Shown here piece by piece: positions 62,851-64,000 of a stretch of 64,000 nucleotides of DNA. Location: contig NC_047068.1 in NCBI RefSeq assembly GCF_902459465.1, forward strand, positions 12,051,195 to 12,115,194. Direction: 5' to 3'. Source of the stretch: Asterias rubens (lineage: Eukaryota; Echinodermata; Asteroidea; Forcipulatida; Asteriidae). The notes beneath the pieces are model-generated. The model saw only the letters and a program-made list of their open reading frames with translations. It did no database searches and was not told the origin of the DNA. Made by a program: the position numbers and the translations under genes. How positions within the stretch are numbered: the first letter of the stretch is position 1; each line of letters opens with the position of its first letter.

Positions 62851-64000
62851 CGGTCTCCCCATTAGTCAATGTCTTTGATGTTTATTATTTGACATCAGAA
62901 ATAAAATAATGCAAAAAATAGTTAAAGGGTTTGGCAGAGATGCCAACATTGAATTTAAAAAAAGAGTAGCATCTCCTAAAAGTTAAGGGCGAGCGTGGCT
63001 TGGGCTCCCTAAACCGATTTTTCTGTTACCCTCTACAATGCTAATTAGCTCATTTTCAGGCATTGTCGTGAAATAAAAATTACCACCAGAACAGCTAAAA
63101 ATGTTTATAATGGCCAGTGAAAAAATAATAAAAAATTCCCTCATCTTCTCACTTTGTTTAAAAAAAAACATAACAAAGGGTGGCCTTACTTAAATGTTTT
63201 TGTTTTAATGGTCATAAATGCAACAACAAGCTATTGGGAGAGAGAAAGAAAAAAACAAAAAACGTGTCCGGATTTTGGGCAAAAAATGTGTGTCCGTATT
63301 TTGGGCATTGTCTGGACATCGGCGCTACAATTACTAGTAAGAAAGCATGGGAACTGTCTGGCTTAGATCTCACAGGCCACTCAGTTGAAGGTATTTTTGT
63401 TCAAAAGGTCTCCTTTTTTGCCGCCATTATTTCTTACTTTTTGTGCCAAGCTTCGATGAAGTACATGTACAGACAGCGTGGGCACAATAATAGTGGATAC
63501 ATGAGGAATGAGGTTACTGTGACACGTTAGCTCACACACAACCTCATTCCCCACGCACGTGTGCACTATTCCCAATGGTGTAATAGAGATTAATGGGTAC
63601 GATCTTGCAGCAATGCACTAGCGTAAAAATACTCATCCGGCCAGCCAGCGCGGGGGAGAAGGCACGCATCAATCATTACGTCGAGACACTTACATTGTTT
63701 GAGTGAATTCGCCGCTATTACTCAACACTGCGTTCTAAAATTAAAAGTGTTTTTTCTCTTCTGTTACAATTATTTGGATTTTTTTTCTTAATTTTTATTT
63801 CCACTTAACAGTTCATTCGTTGTTTGCATGTATTGTACGATTTAATAAAATTATATTGGGTGGCTTGTTTAGCGTGTTTTATTGAGTATTATCGTAGCGT
63901 CGTAGTCACGGCTCGAAATCGTATTTGCTACGCCCAAATCGTGTATGTTGGTATCTCTGATTTGGGTACTTTTTCAAAATGTCCATAGATTAACATTAAA

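Larger units (their letters stand above)
61550..64000. other. Upstream of the recognised POLG2 exons
   Basis: Family A elements and a SINE relic fill 61.6-62.85 kb. From 62.9 to 64.0 kb no exon was recognised on either strand; the plus-strand 116-codon open frame at 63180-63530 resembles no family I know. A GGAATGAGGTT / AACCTCATTCC inverted pair lies at about 63506-63551. Confidence 0.4.

Noticed and set aside
63180-63530. 116-codon plus-strand open frame
   Set aside because: No recognisable domain, and no splice partners or promoter signals that I can support.

Overview
The window is animal nuclear DNA: AT-rich, intron-rich and full of short inverted-repeat transposons. It carries five metazoan gene models with standard GT-AG introns: a METTL23 methyltransferase, two alpha-L-fucosidases, an SDR42E oxidoreductase and the 3' end of POLG2. 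The proteins resemble deuterostome homologues and the repeats look like those of an echinoderm, possibly a sea star. The taxon is an inference. All exon borders were read by eye from splice signals, reading frame and family similarity; no transcript data were used.

Layout. 1-9.1 kb: no gene; dispersed repeats, microsatellites, foldbacks and a hammerhead-like motif. 9.15-9.97 kb: a degenerate tandem array whose units resemble the end of the neighbouring METTL23 last exon. 9.97-17.0 kb (-): METTL23, five coding exons. 17.0-20.4 kb: spacer with a YY1-type site near 17.68 kb. 20.4-29.0 kb (-) and 31.0-36.6 kb (+): two secreted/lysosomal alpha-L-fucosidase genes, head to head, about 2.06 kb between start codons. 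36.6-41.5 kb: spacer with a LINE remnant and two tandem arrays. 41.55-55.2 kb (-): SDR42E-type dehydrogenase, eleven exons. 55.2-59.5 kb: spacer with SINEs and foldbacks. 59.5-61.55 kb (-): last four exons of the mitochondrial DNA polymerase gamma accessory subunit; the 5' part lies beyond the window or was not recognised.

The most notable observation is in the fucosidase pair. The proteins are only about 50-60% alike over most exons, but two separated exons are almost identical in DNA: 107 bp with 5 differences, all silent, and 171 bp with 3 differences. Their flanking introns are unrelated. The plus-strand copy also lacks the first coding intron of its partner. Exon-only homogenisation plus intron loss suggests gene conversion, possibly through a cDNA intermediate. 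Three MITF/TFEB-type E-boxes lie 78-140 bp upstream of the plus-strand start, as expected for a lysosomal gene.

Second is the METTL23 3' end: the terminal exon, which encodes the conserved C-terminus, grades into a tandem array made of decayed copies of its last ~60 bp. The repeat landscape is dominated by TTAA-flanked miniature elements of at least three related families, several nested, and several ending within about 30 bp of splice sites of the fucosidase and SDR42E genes.
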